In this document: positions 45,430 to 56,885 of the stretch, piece by piece
Position numbering within the stretch: the stretch's first letter is position 1
Layout: every line of letters begins with the position of its first letter
Source of the DNA: Paguma larvata
Lineage: Eukaryota; Chordata; Mammalia; Carnivora; Viverridae
Assembly: GCA_030068075.1 (NCBI GenBank)
Contig: CM057835.1
Coordinates: 44,002,215 to 44,066,214, forward strand
DNA length: 64,000 nucleotides
Reading direction: 5' to 3'
Made by a program: the position numbers and the translations under genes
Notes under the pieces: generated by a model
The model's input: only the letters and a program-made list of their open reading frames with translations
Told to the model about the DNA's origin: nothing
Database searches by the model: none

Positions 45430-46500
45430 GTCCTATGAAAGGGAGAGGCGATCCAAGTCCTTGCAGACTGGCTTACGACATAAAATTTGATATAGTCCTG
45501 TGGAAGTATACTGCTGACCCCACCAGTTGAAAGCAAACTAATTCTGACGGTTTTACTAATAAATACATAGAAAAAAAAGCATATACCAGATCAATATCTC
45601 CATACTGAATGCTAGGGGTTGCACTGATTTGTTCCAGCAACAAAACCTCACCTGGAACAACTGCAATTGAAGGCACCACCTGATCAAGCTTATGATAACC
45701 CACTATCATTCTCTAGGAATCATCTGTCTTCTTCAATGCCAAATGGATACACTGAATAGGGATGTGATAGGAATCACCACTTCTGCATCTTTCAAATTCT
45801 TAATGGCAACTCTGCAATCCCTCCAGGTAATACTTTATCTTAGTAAGTAGATAGCATTCTAGTGGCTTCCACTTGACTGTCTCTCACTTCCACAGGTCAG
45901 TGAACCAAAGTGGGATCCCTGTTAGCTGTTGAGTATGTCTACTCCAATTATGCATTCCAGGAATATGGAAATAACCAACCACATTGGGACTGCTGTTACA
46001 TGGACCTGAGCCAAAACTCCATGGATTGATGGAAAACAGTGGTGTTTGGGATGTTCTAGAATTCATTACACTCAGAGTCAATATTCAGCAATCCCTAAAG
46101 AGTCTAATTATTTCTCATTTCCCAATGTCCAGTTATTCTAGTAAATGGCTGCAGGTCTTCGGGGGAAGCCTAGAAGGAGATCAACAGCATAAATTTTTGG
46201 CTGTATGGCAGGACCTGGCTTTCCCTTCATTGAAACGTCCTTGGATCTGGCTTAAGTCTGGGGTTGTAAACTCTGTTGAGGTCATTCAAATCACACTTCT
46301 GTTCCCCAGGTCTAGAGCTCTTCTGTATATAGATATCAATGAATAAATTCACAAAGTTTCCGATCTATCTCAGTTGTACAGATACTATAATCAATTCACC
46401 CATGCCAAAGATCTCTGCAACTCAGAATTCTCTGATTACCACTTTGGCTTTCCTGACCATTACAGTAACCACACCCTCACCCTCTGACTTTTGCAATTAA
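45430..46500 (-). pseudogene. ERVL-class endogenous retrovirus pol remnant
   Basis: The minus strand encodes a broken polyprotein of the class III (ERVL) type. The open piece at 45473-45709 corresponds to the N-terminal part of the reverse-transcriptase domain (the segment around the 'GYHKLDQVVPSIAVVPG' stretch), and the piece at 45884-46081 resembles the region just upstream. Several stops and frame changes break it. It is truncated on its left, near 45430, before the polymerase catalytic box, and has no 3' LTR. It is an ancient dead copy, antisense-neutral: it lies in the same direction as TAF4B within its intron. Confidence 0.62.
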
Positions 46501-47904
46501 GTGCCAGTACTTGTTGCTGTCACCTGGGATTCCATTACTCCTGAATAATTCAAGGATCCTAATTTGATGGCAATAGTTATCCTGTCTTAACGGCTTAAAA
46601 AAAAACCAAAAACAGCCAAGAGAGCTCTTCAAGGATATTGTCGCTCTCCTCATGAATGGATTTCTCAGAGTTCTGAGAAAAGGAGTGTTTTCTAGATGCA
46701 CCCAGGGAACATGTGTGGTTAAGTTTTTTTGTTCTTTTTTTTTCTTAATGAAAAAAAAAAAAAAAAACACTCTAGCACTCTAATTTTCTTGAACCTTTGG
46801 ATAACTCCCTCTATAGTATATAAATAAAGTTCTAGCATCTATCTCAACTTTACTTAGTTTAGGCCACCTTTTAGTGTAGTTTTTAGTCAACTAGCCAAGC
46901 AAACTGTTAGAACCACTCATAGCCCTTTGACCTAATACCTTCCATCTGGAATCTCTGCTTAGTGAGCCCTTATCAATAAATTTAGTCTGATTCAATTTTA
47001 TATTCCTTTGCTCTATTCTATTCCCACACCATTCCCCAGGTAATTGCAGGCAAAATCATTCATTTCTTTTAGTATCACACCGCCTCATGGGTAACACTTA
47101 GTAAGTAAGTACCTCATGCCCTAGGGGCTGTTGGAAGTTAAGTGGGGTTACAGAGGTATAAAAGCAATGAGAGGTGGTGAGAGTAAGTCCTAGAGAAGAT
47201 CAGCAGTCTCTTAAAAGGCAACTACCTTCGGCAAGCCACTACAGATTCCTCAGGAGACTAACCTCCCTCAGACAGAGGTAGGAATGGTAAGGGTAGCTAG
47301 GCAGAATTAAGGAATCCAAGGTACCCAGCTTCAGTGGAATCTGTCCATATTCCCCACCCCGATTTTCAGTTTTCTATTCTTTCCCTAATGTAACCTTAAC
47401 ACAAGAGACTACAAAACTAGAAGTTCAATTTGTACTGTAACTCAGCCACCTGAAGGACTAGACTTTGGTTTTCAGAATCTCTGCCTTTGGCTACAAGAGA
47501 TAGGGGTTTCTTTCACAGCGATCATAGAGCATTTTCTCCTGTATGTGGATTCTGAGCTCAGAATCTAAAGCCTTTTCCCTTCCTAAGTTCCCCAATACAG
47601 TTTGAAGGGACCAACCTGTCCCATTATCCTTATTTTCGTGTTAAAATGCTCTGTGGCAGCAAGTACTTGGTCTCCCACAGCCTGACATTCTATGGGCACT
47701 TGATTACTAGTGTCTACAGCTGGTAAAGTAACTGCTTTGCTACAGCGTGCCATGGATCACCAGTGTCCCCTCTGCCACTTGAAACAGGGCCATTAATGCT
47801 TTTAAATCTAATTAGACCCGAGAACGAATTCTGGAAAACCTAGAACTAATTTAGGAACCCATCTTTATGTTAACATTCCTCTACAACTAATTATGATACA
47901 GGTG
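46501..47904 (-). repeat. Possible ERVL upstream internal (gag-side) region
   Basis: Lies between the pol remnant and an LTR-like block in the same orientation, where the 5' internal region of an ERVL would be. I cannot verify gag by eye; the claim is positional. It contains a T/A-run (46730-46767) that breaks any frame. Confidence 0.3.
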
Positions 47905-48300
47905 TCTTTATCAGTCAGCATTTGAACAGAGAACACTAGGAATGAGAGAGAATATGGCATCTACAACAGAGATTTGGCCTTAAGTAATTGTGAACCTGGT
48001 CAGTTTATGTTCAGCTGCTGACTCTGTCTGGGGCTGGCCCTGGCCCAGGGTTTGGAAAAGCCGCTAGAGAGGAAACGGGGGAAGCTGAGGAGCCCTGCGG
48101 CTTCCCAGGCCAAGAATGTGTGTGAGCTGCAGTGGCTCCCAGGGTGCCCACGCTGATCTGAGGAAGAACGTGGCTGCAGTCTCACACTGCAACCTTGCAA
48201 AATGCCGCATCGCCTACAATAACCAGGAGTTATGCAAGCAAAGGAATCTGGGAAATGTAGATCCAGCATATCAAATTTGACATAATACAGACTCACCACA
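47905..48300 (-). mobile_element. ERVL-type LTR (MLT2-like)
   Basis: On the minus strand it begins 'tgtggtgagtctgtattatg', and ends with 'ttctctgttcaaatgctgac' plus 'tgataaaga', the kind of termini shown by ERVL LTRs. It would be the 5' LTR of the remnant at 45430-47904. Diverged; family name tentative. Confidence 0.42.
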
Positions 48301-49296
48301 CCATCTTTGTCCTTTTTTTAAAATACTTGTTTGGATCTGACCTAAGTTTTAACTTCTAACCCTTTCTATCATTGCTTATTTCTGTTTTCATACGTTTTCA
48401 ATTTCCAAGGGTCTTCCATTTTCTCTAGTCATTGTTAAAAACAGCTTTCTATTCTTGTTTCATGTTTGCAATACATTCTGCCTTTTTTTACATTTTTTTC
48501 TAGTTTTCTACTGCTTCCTACCTTTCTTTCCACATTCTCCTTCTAATCTTTCATATCTGCTTATCCTTGCCAACATGTTCATATTAATATTTAAGGCCTC
48601 TTGGTTATTATTATAATTTTTTTTTAGAAAGAATGCCTCTCGTCTCTAGTCAATTTCAACTCAAATACTACTAAATACTCTTATTGCTGTTTTCTCCTCT
48701 CTTCCTTATTCTTGGGTATTTATGATGTTTTCACTCCTTAACTAATATTTAAGGGAAATTTGGGAAGAAGGAAAGATAAATCCCTGTGCACTTCAACATA
48801 CTTTGCATGAAGTCCCTGAACGCAGCTGACAGAATCAACCTTTGTATCTCTGGAAAATTTAAAAGATTCGATTACAATTTAGATTTATGTTTAAGTTATT
48901 TATGAAAAAGAGGCAGATCTGTTTATGGAACTGTGAATTAAATAACATTTTAAACATAGATCTCAAAATATAAGGAGCTACTTCTTTATTTAAAGTAATA
49001 ACATGCTCTAAATTCCAGGGAATCTATGTAATATTTATAGCCAGTGTTAGATGACAATATGTTTAAATTTAAATCTCTACCAGTCGACTATAATAGATAA
49101 CAACACACACTTCAGAATGTTATGGTTCCCCTGTAGCCTGACAAAAAGAATGTCAGTCAAGAAGACACTTACCTGTGCTCCTCAAGAAGATAAAGATTAA
49201 AGCTGTGCCCTTTCATGTCAAAAAACTTATTTTTGATGTCAAACTTTCTAATTTATTGCTAAGCAAAGTTTTCTAAAAGCCCTTTCTTCTCTTATC
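48301..49296. other. Intronic DNA, nothing recognised
   Basis: T-rich then A-rich unique-looking sequence; no exon or repeat identified. Confidence 0.45.
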
Positions 49297-49305
49297 CCCA
49301 AGAGT

Positions 49306-49530
49306 CAAAATATTTTTTTAAAGTTTATTTATTCATTTTGAAAGAGAAAGAATGTGTGGGGGTTTGGAGCAGAGAGAGAGAGAGAGGGAGGGAATGAGCG
49401 AGCGAGCGACAGAGAATCCCCAGTAGGCTCTGTGCTCTCAGCATGGGGCTTGATTCCAGGAACCTTGGGGTCATGACCTGAGCTGAAAACAAGAGTAGGA
49501 GGCTTAAGTGACTGGGCTACCCAGGTGCCC
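49306..49530 (-). mobile_element. tRNA-Lys SINE
   Basis: Minus strand; GA-rich body with (GAGC)n, 'ggggtcatgacctgagctg', head 'gggctacccaggtgcccc'. Duplication cccaagagt at 49297-49305 and 49531-49539. Confidence 0.9.
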
Positions 49531-49539
49531 CCCAAGAGT

Positions 49540-50070
49540 TAGTATCTTACAGGGCAGCATTCTAGGCTACTTCAAGACAGAGCAAACATATACTATCCAC
49601 TTGATAATTTCTTCATTCTGGTTAGCGAATGAACATTATTTTAAGCAACATATACTAGACACATCAATACTATAAGCACCATATAGCTGATCTGGTACCG
49701 AAACCACTTAATTTTAAAAGAAATATCAGCAATTTCAAGCCAATTGATTAAGTGTTCTCAGGAGGCCTCATTTATTTATATTTATAAAAAAGCACTGAAA
49801 GTAAAACTGCATGTTGAAATTCCAAAAGTTATACTTTCATAGCTCCAAAATTGTTTTCTTCAAAAAACCAGACTCTACCTCATGCCCCTCTGGGATTATA
49901 CACTTATTCTAACCAATTTAAATCAAACAGGTAAGATTTCAGGTTCCCGATTATAAAGAAGACAAAAAGTAAAGCCTCAGTTTCCAAGGTATAGAATATT
50001 AAAAATATAAATGGTTTATACATCATTTTTGCATTATTTGTGAGGGAATAAGACAAATGAATAAGGAATT
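49540..50070. other. Intronic DNA, nothing recognised
   Basis: Unique-looking, AT-rich. Confidence 0.45.
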
Positions 50071-50086
50071 TAAATAATTCCAATTA

Positions 50087-50309
50087 GGGGTGCGGGGGTG
50101 GCTCAGTCAGTTAAGCATCCAACCTCGGCTCAGGTCATGGTCTCGTGGTTCGTGAGTTCAAGCCCTGTGCTGGGCTCTGGGCTGACAGCTCAGAGCCTGG
50201 AGCCTGCTTCGGATTCTGTGTGTGTGTCTCTCTCTCTGCCCCTCCCCAGCTAGCTCATGCTCTGTCTGTCTCTCTTTCTCTCAAAAGCAAACATTAAAAA
50301 ACATTTTTA
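50087..50309 (+). mobile_element. Felid tRNA-Lys SINE
   Basis: Exact 16-bp duplication taaataattccaatta at 50071-50086 and 50310-50325. Antisense to TAF4B. Confidence 0.95.
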
Positions 50310-50325
50310 TAAATAATTCCAATTA

Positions 50326-51232
50326 ATGCAATATAAGTTATTGGGAGGGCAAATAAACCCGCAATAAACTAAAACACCGTTTCTCCAGTTTCTCATTTTT
50401 AAAAGAAAATGGCCTTTAAAGTTAAAACATCATAAATAAAAATCAACAACAAAGGCATAGTTTGATCACGATTAACTAAAAACAAAATCAATCATGTGGA
50501 TTTGTGAACACCTATAAGACACATGTCCACATATACATATGCATAACAAATTTCTAGAAGGCTATGTCAAAATCTTAATAACGGTTTCATCAGGTTGGAC
50601 AGGAGACGGGGAACTAGAAATCTGTGAGGAGGAACACTTATTTCTCAAACAATTTTTATACTGCGATTTTTTGGAGGACCTATGAACATACTGCATTCAT
50701 TACATTTATAATGAAAAGCAACTAGATTTTTAAAATCCTTCCTCTACTGACATGATTGTCATTTATTTAGGACTTGTCAATGTTCAAGGTATATGCTAGG
50801 GAGGAGCTGGTCTCAAAGCACATTTAAATTTTACAGAGCAAAACAGACGAGCCGTGGCTCTCCTACTGCTGACCCTATGTCAGTGTTCTTACGGTACCTG
50901 TATGTCGCCCTGATGATCGACCCACAAATCTAACATTATGTCAAATAACTGCTCTAGAGATGTAAGTCAGATCCTTTCTTGATGATTAATCAAACAATTA
51001 ACAATTTTTATTGAGTATACAAGTGCCTGGTTCTGTGGAGGAATACAAATGAATAGGATTATAGTCCTGCTCAAAAAGTTTAAACTCTTGCAAAGAAAAA
51101 AATATGCATCATGTAAGGAACAGAGAAGAATTTGCCATGCAAACACACATTATGTGCTGAGACGGGGAGAAGTCGATGAAGGAATGAGGAGCAGGCGTAC
51201 ATGGAAGAAATAGGGAGGACAGATGTGATCTT
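50326..51232. other. Intronic DNA, nothing recognised
   Basis: No repeat or exon seen. Confidence 0.45.
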
Positions 51233-51247
51233 AAGATATGAACTGGA

Positions 51248-51467
51248 GGTACCTGGGTGGCTCTGTTGGCTGAACATCTGACTTCGGCTCAGGTCACAAA
51301 CCCATAGTTCATGAGTTTGATCCCCGTATCTGGCTCTCTGCAGTCACTGCAGAGCCTGCTTCAGATCATCTGTCTCCCTCTCTTCCTGCCCCTTCCCTGC
51401 TTATGCAGTCTCTTTCTCCCTCTCTCTCACTCAAATATAAATAAATATTTCAAAAAACTTAAGAAAA
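51248..51467 (+). mobile_element. Felid tRNA-Lys SINE near the TAF4B exon
   Basis: Exact 15-bp duplication aagatatgaactgga at 51233-51247 and 51468-51482. Lies about 350 bp downstream (in transcript direction) of the exon at 51819-51929, antisense to the gene. Confidence 0.95.
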
Positions 51468-51818
51468 AAGATATGAACTGGATTTAGATATACAGTAGGA
51501 AAAGGATATCTAAGACCACTGGAAAGAATGCACGGAAATAAAAATTGAGATAATGTGACTCGGTATGAGTAGAGACGGGGGGTCGGGGGAACAGGAAGAA
51601 GTGTAAAATAGTAATCAAGAGGAGTAAAGTTTAAGGTGATATACATATCCTTAAAATACAGGCAAAATTAAGATTTTATAAAAATAGGCAAAGGAGAGTC
51701 TTAATAAGCATTTGGGAGCACCAGCATGCAAGGTAAGATAAAGTATCTGCATGCCTTTGCTTCCTTTTGGCTTGCTTTCTTGACATGAAAAATAAAATAA
51801 CAAACATTACTTCAATAC

Positions 51819-51929
51819 CTCACTTCCGGACCCAGATTCTAGTGGTCTCTTCTTTCTTGGTCCAATAGCTGCAAGAGCTGTGAGGTTAGCATCTCTATGC
51901 TGTATCTGCGCGAGCTCCAACTGTTGTAA
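51819..51929 (-). CDS. TAF4B penultimate coding exon
   Basis: Internal exon of 111 bp encoding 37 residues on the minus strand. The peptide starts 'LQQLELAQIQHR' and continues 'DANLTALAAIGPRKKR', the signature of the TAF4/TAF4B C-terminal region; 'ELAQIQHRD' and 'RPLESG' point to TAF4B rather than TAF4. The KKR cluster looks like part of a nuclear-localising basic patch. The acceptor is a long T-run ending ccatcttctag before TTA; the donor is GAG|gtattg. Both ends are phase 0, so skipping this exon would keep the frame. It joins the exon at 26762-26929. The exon that should precede it (encoding the basic coiled-coil part of the C-terminal domain) is not found up to base 64000. Open throughout, no damage seen. 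Confidence 0.95.
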
Positions 51930-52394
51930 CTAGAAGATGGAATGAAAAAAAAAAGTCAGTGTTTTCATAGTCATGCTCAGAGAGGGGAAGAAATTGATCA
52001 CTAAGCCTATTTCTATGTTCTTTACCAAATAAGTTACAGGATAAAATAAATAATAAATTCCCCTAACAGCTAAGAGCACATCATTTACCCATACCTTTAT
52101 TCCAAAACTCTTTAGTCCTGAATCTCTGAACATAAGAGGTAGAATTTAGGTAAGGAAGAAGTATAGAATAGAAGAATAACAAGGAAAAAAAGGCATCTAG
52201 TGCTTAATCTCTCCTTAGTTTAATCACAGGTAAGAAATGCCTGAGGAATAAATTGAACAGTAAATTGTAGAGAAACCGGCCACACTATAGTCAACTTTTT
52301 CAAAATAAAAGAAAGTTACTTGAAAATAAAGACAGCTTCTGTAAATTATAGGAAACAGTTCTATGCCATATGATTTATAAACTACTTCTGTAAA

Positions 52395-52600
52395 AATTTA
52401 CTCATTTAACTCTCACAACCACATTAAAAAGTATATATTAATTATAATAGGATATGAAAGTTAGACATATATGTACTCATTTTTTACTGAGGAAGACATG
52501 CTCTAAGAGCTTAGAAAACTTCATAAAGGTCACATAAGTAATAAGTGGTAGAAACAGAACTCGGAGCCAAGTGTTCTTATTAAAACCCCTTTCTACAGAT
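52395..52600 (-). repeat. MIR SINE
   Basis: Reversed MIR: 'tcatttaactctcacaacca', 'ttttttactgaggaagac', 'cataaaggtcacataagtaataagtgg' and 'agaaacagaactcggagcc'. Confidence 0.72.
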
Positions 52601-52867
52601 CACACTTTCACATGTGTGAAATGTATTTTATCTTCAAGCCCGAAACTGAAAGTACTGTTTTGCTGTAGAGGTTTTATCATAATTAACCCAGAATACCAAA
52701 ATCTACAAGATGTAATTATTTAATATGTGGGTACTAAACTATACAGAGGTACTCATGAAAGATGTCCCATTAAAAGACAGCTAAATAAGACATTAGAACT
52801 GTAAAATAAATGCATGAAATCATAGTATCATTTGACAAAGGCAGGTGAGTGTCAAATGAGATTCCTT

Positions 52868-52962
52868 GAAAGGAAGGAAGGAAGGAAGGAAGGGAGGGAG
52901 GGAGGGAGGGAGGGAGGGAGGGAGGAAAGGAGAGAGAAAGGGAGGAAGGAAGGAAGGACGGA
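52868..52962 (+). repeat. (GGAA)n-(GGGA)n microsatellite
   Basis: (GGAA)5, then eight consecutive GGGA units (52892-52922), then mixed GGAA/GAGA. The GGGA part meets the four-G-tract rule for G-quadruplex formation on the + strand, the template strand for TAF4B. Confidence 0.95.
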
Positions 52963-53150
52963 CCAAGTCAAAATAAAACATCACTACACGGGTCCTTAGG
53001 CTTCTCCAGAAGAGGAGAATGTTCAGTTACCATCAAAATCTTATTACTATGGAGAGAAAGGAAGAAAGAACCTGCCACTGGTTGCTAGACAAATATTCAA
53101 ATGATATCAGGCTCCAAGATAGCGAATTGAAAATAACCTGTTGAGGAACC

Positions 53151-53152
<2 letters not shown>

Positions 53153-53189
<37 letters not shown>
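53153..53189 (+). repeat. (CA)n microsatellite
   Basis: About eighteen uninterrupted CA units. Confidence 0.97.
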
Positions 53190-53192
<3 letters not shown>

Positions 53193-53209
53193 TATTCTTT
53201 AAAAAGAAC

Positions 53210-53408
53210 ATTGGGGTGCCTGGGTGGCTCAGTCTCAGTTAAGAATCTAATTTCGATTTAGGTCATGATCCCACGGCTTCTGAATTTTGAGTTCAAGCTC
53301 CACGTCAGGTTCTGTGCCTACTTCAGAGTGTGTGTTTCTTTCTCTCTCTGCCCGTCCCCAGCTTGCACTGTCTCTCTCAAAAATAAATATCAAAAATAAT
53401 TTTTTTCA
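53210..53408 (+). mobile_element. Felid tRNA-Lys SINE
   Basis: Starts ggggtgcctgggtggctcag, with an extra 'tctcag' in the head (cagtctcagttaag); CT body; AAATAAATATC tail. Confidence 0.9.
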
Positions 53409-54291
53409 AAGAGAATTGACCAAAATTTAACATACTAAAAAAAGACCAGGGTGAAAACAGTAAAGTTTGTGGTGAAATAGGTCTAAAGGAGATACAAAGT
53501 AAAGATCACTTTAGATTATTTTATAATATTAGAGAAAAGACCAAAAATAAGTAACTGAGTCTTTAGTAAAGCAGACAACACAACCAAAAAAAAAAAAAAT
53601 ATTAAGAACCATTCTCCATTTGCTTTTCACAAATTACAGGGAAGAAATCTCTCTTTTAAATTATAGGTTTACACATATATAAATTGCTAGAAAACTGTTT
53701 TCAGGAGTTGTGAGCTGTCTTTTGCTGATGCTGGCCTTTTAAATAAAATATATAGTTTCAGAGTCTAACGCTGTCATAATCTGGAACTTCTAGATGACGA
53801 AATGCAATTTTAGTTAATCTACCAGCCAGCACAAATCAAACAACAGGCTAGATTTTTTAAAATCTTTCCCTGGAGAAAATTAGCATCTGCAAGATAGTCG
53901 CAACAAATAAAAAGTTTTCAAATTAACCTCCGTCATCAAATTTCCCTATGTAGTAAAACATATTCTCTCACTCTGCAAAGTATACTTTGGTTTTCTGAAA
54001 TCTGACATGTCTTAAGACACGACACCCGAAGCAGGTCCATTAAAAAAAAAAGAATCTGACAAATAAGACTTCCTACAAATTAGAAATATTTGCACTATAA
54101 AAGACACAGTTAAGAGAATAAAAAAACACACACAATTTAATTTCTCTATTTTTCTTTTTCTTGCCTTATTGTATGGGCAATATAATACAGAATAATAGTG
54201 ATGAAAACAGACATCCTTGCCTTTTTCCTAATCTCTGGAAGAAGCATTCAGTCATTTCATTATTAAGAATAAAGTTGATAGTCGGGTTTTA

Positions 54292-55107
54292 TTTATTTTT
54301 TTAAAATAATTTATTGTCAAATTGGTTCCCATACAACACCCAGTGCTCATCCTGACAAGTACCCTCTTCTGTGCCCATCACCCACTCTCCCCCCTCCCAC
54401 ACCTCTCTCTCCCCTCAGTTTGTTCTTAGTCTTTGAGAGTCTCTTATGTTTTGTCTTCCTCCCTCTCTGTGGCTTTTTTTCCTTTCCCTCTTCCCCTCCC
54501 CTCTGGTTTTCTGTTAAATCTCACAAAGCCCACCAATGCATGGATACATATAGCATCTGTCTTTCTCTGCCTGACTTATTTCACTCAGCATAATATCCTC
54601 CAGTTCCATCCATGTTGCCACGCATGGCCAGATTTCATTTTTTCTCATTGTTGTGTAATATTCCATTGCATATATATACCACGTCTTTTTTTTTTTTTTT
54701 TAATGTTTATTTTTGAGACAGAGAGAGACAGAGCATTAGTGGGGGAGGGGCAGAGAGAGAGGGAGACACAGAATGTGAATCAGGCTCCAGGCTCTGAGCT
54801 GTCAGCACAGAGCCCAACGCGGGGCTTGAACTCACAGACCACGAGATCATGACCTGAGCCGAAGTCGGGCACTCAACCGACTGAGCCACCCAGGCGCCCC
54901 GTACGTCTTCTTTATCCATTCAGTTGATGGACATTTAGTCTTTCCATGATTTGGCTATTGTAGAAAGTGCTGCTATGAACATCGGGGTACATGTGCCCCT
55001 ATGCATCAGCACTCTTGTGTCTCTTGGGTAGATTCCTAACAGTGCTATTGCTGGGTCATAGGGTAGTTCTATTTTCATTTTTTTAATGAACTTCCACAGT
55101 TCTCCAG
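54292..55107 (-). mobile_element. Felid L1 3' end inserted in older L1
   Basis: Reversed 3' UTR ('caaattggttcccatacaac', 'acccagtgctcatcctgaca') then reversed ORF2 end ('ggctattgtagaaagtgctg', 'gggtcatagggtagttctat'). 15-bp duplication gatagtcgggtttta / gatagtcgagtttta at 54277-54291 and 55108-55122. 5'-truncated; same subfamily as 6274-6437. Confidence 0.92.
54688..54902 (-). mobile_element. Felid tRNA-Lys SINE inside the felid L1
   Basis: Minus strand, full length; acgtctt at 54681-54687 and 54903-54909 is the visible duplication. Confidence 0.93.
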
Positions 55108-56599
55108 GATAGTCGAGTTTTAATAGTGGAACTTTATCAGACTGAGGAAGTCCCTTCACTCTTAGATTCTTGAGAGCTATTCTTATTAATACATGTTGAA
55201 ATCTATCTAATATATTTCTGCATTAATTGATATGATCTTTCTTAGACTGCTAATATGGTAGATCATATTCACTGAGTTTTTAATATTAATACGGCTTTGC
55301 ATTCCTGGGGTAAACTCCACTTGGTCATGATATATTATTTTTATACATTGCTAGATTTGATTTGCTAATATTTTGTTGAAGATGTTTACACCTATGTTCA
55401 CAAGCATACTGAAATGTTTTCCTATTTTGTAATGTTTTTCTGGTTAGTTATCGGGATAATGGAGGTCTCATTAAAATGAACTGGAAGAGTTCCTAACTCT
55501 TATGTTTTCTGAAAGAAACTGTGGCAATGTGGTATTGATTCTTCTACAAATTTTTGGGATAATTTACTAAGTAAAATGATCTATGGCTGGAGATTTCTTC
55601 ATTGAAAGGTTTTAACAATAAATTAACTTTAATAATTACAAAACTACTGAGGTTAGCTACCTCACTTGAGTAAGTTTTGATAGTGGATGCTTTAAAAAAA
55701 AACTGGTTGTTTTCATCCAAATTTTCAAACTACCTGCATAGAGTTGTTCTTTTGTGTTCCCTTATCCTTTTGACATCTACAGGGTCTGTAGAGATTTCCC
55801 ATCCCTTTTTTCCTGATATTGGTGATTTACATCTTTTTTCTTTCTCAGTCTAACCAGAGATTTATCAATTTTGTAATCAAAGAACTAGATTTTGGTTTTA
55901 CTTTCCCTATTTTTTCCTTCTGTTTTCAAAGTTATTGATTTCTGCCTTTATTCTTTTATTTACCTTCTACTTACTTTGAGAGTATATTTCTCTGCTTTTA
56001 CTCATTTCTTTAGGTAAGAGCTTAGACTACTGATTTGAGACTTTTCTTCTTCTCTAACATAAGCATTCTTCCTATCTTTTTACTTTTACCTACATCATTA
56101 CTTTGAAATGAGTTTCTTTGTAAACAGATATATTTAGCCATGGTTTTGAAATCCATTCTGACAATCTCTATCTTTTAACTGGTAATTTAAACCATTTACA
56201 CTTAATAGAATGACTTAGATGTTTTTGGATTTAGGTCAACCATTTTATTATTTCTTTTCTGTTTGTTCCTTCTCTTTTTCATTTCTGTTTCCCTTTACCT
56301 ACTTCTTTTGGGTTATTTGAACTTTAAATATTTCACTTTAATTTACCTATTGTTTTTTACTATATCCCTAAGTTAATTTTTTTTTAGTGGTGGCCTTTAG
56401 AAATTACAGTATACTTACTTAAAATTTCAGTCTACTCAGAATCAATTATTTTACCACTTTAAGTGGAATATGGATACTTTGTCCTTTTACTCTCCATACT
56501 TTGTTATAATTGTTTTATATATTACATATGTATACATTGAAAATCCCAATGTTAGAATTTTTATTTTCAACATTTTAAAAGGCTTAAAAGCAGACTACA

Positions 56600-56791
56600 G
56601 GGGCACCTGGGTGGCTCAGTCAGTTGAGCGTCTGACTTCGGCTCTGGTCATGATCTCACCGTTCCCAAGTTCTAGCCCCGCGTCGGGCTCTGTGCTGCCA
56701 GTTCAGAGCCTGGAGCCTGTTTCCGATTCTGTGTCTCCCTCTCTGTCTGTCTCTCTCTCTCTCTCAAAAATAAACATAATTTTTTTTTAAA
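56600..56791 (+). mobile_element. Felid tRNA-Lys SINE
   Basis: Exact 14-bp duplication aaaagcagactaca at 56586-56599 and 56792-56805. Head ggggcacctgggtggctcag. Confidence 0.95.
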
Positions 56792-56833
56792 AAAAGCAGA
56801 CTACATACCATTTCTGTTGCTCTTTCTTCATTC

Positions 56834-56885
56834 CTTTTTTCTTTTTAAAGTCCAATGCTTAACTGGCTGAGCCACCCAGGTGCCC
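56834..56885 (-). mobile_element. Head-only SINE retroposon (52 bp)
   Basis: On the minus strand it is the SINE tRNA head (GGGCACCTGGGTGGCTCAGC, then CAGTTAAGCATTGGACTT) directly followed by an A-rich tail (about AAAAAGAAAAAAG). The whole body is missing. A perfect 16-bp duplication tgctctttcttcattc at 56818-56833 and 56886-56901 shows that this short form is what was inserted. Confidence 0.9.

Larger units (their letters stand above)
26930..51818 (-). other. TAF4B last coding intron (about 24.9 kb)
   Basis: Lies between the two identified exons. Donor at its right end reads GAG|gtattg and acceptor at its left end reads tttag|GGC on the minus strand. The interior is almost entirely repeats listed separately, with unique stretches at about 26930-27555, 27670-28800, 29290-30370, 31126-32250, 33246-33773, 39125-39924, 42885-43950 and 48301-49296 in which I saw no extra exon. 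An unrecognised alternative exon cannot be excluded. Confidence 0.88.

Noticed and set aside
54433..54852. Plus-strand 139-codon open frame
   Set aside because: Runs through antisense L1 3' UTR and into a SINE; a by-product of their composition.
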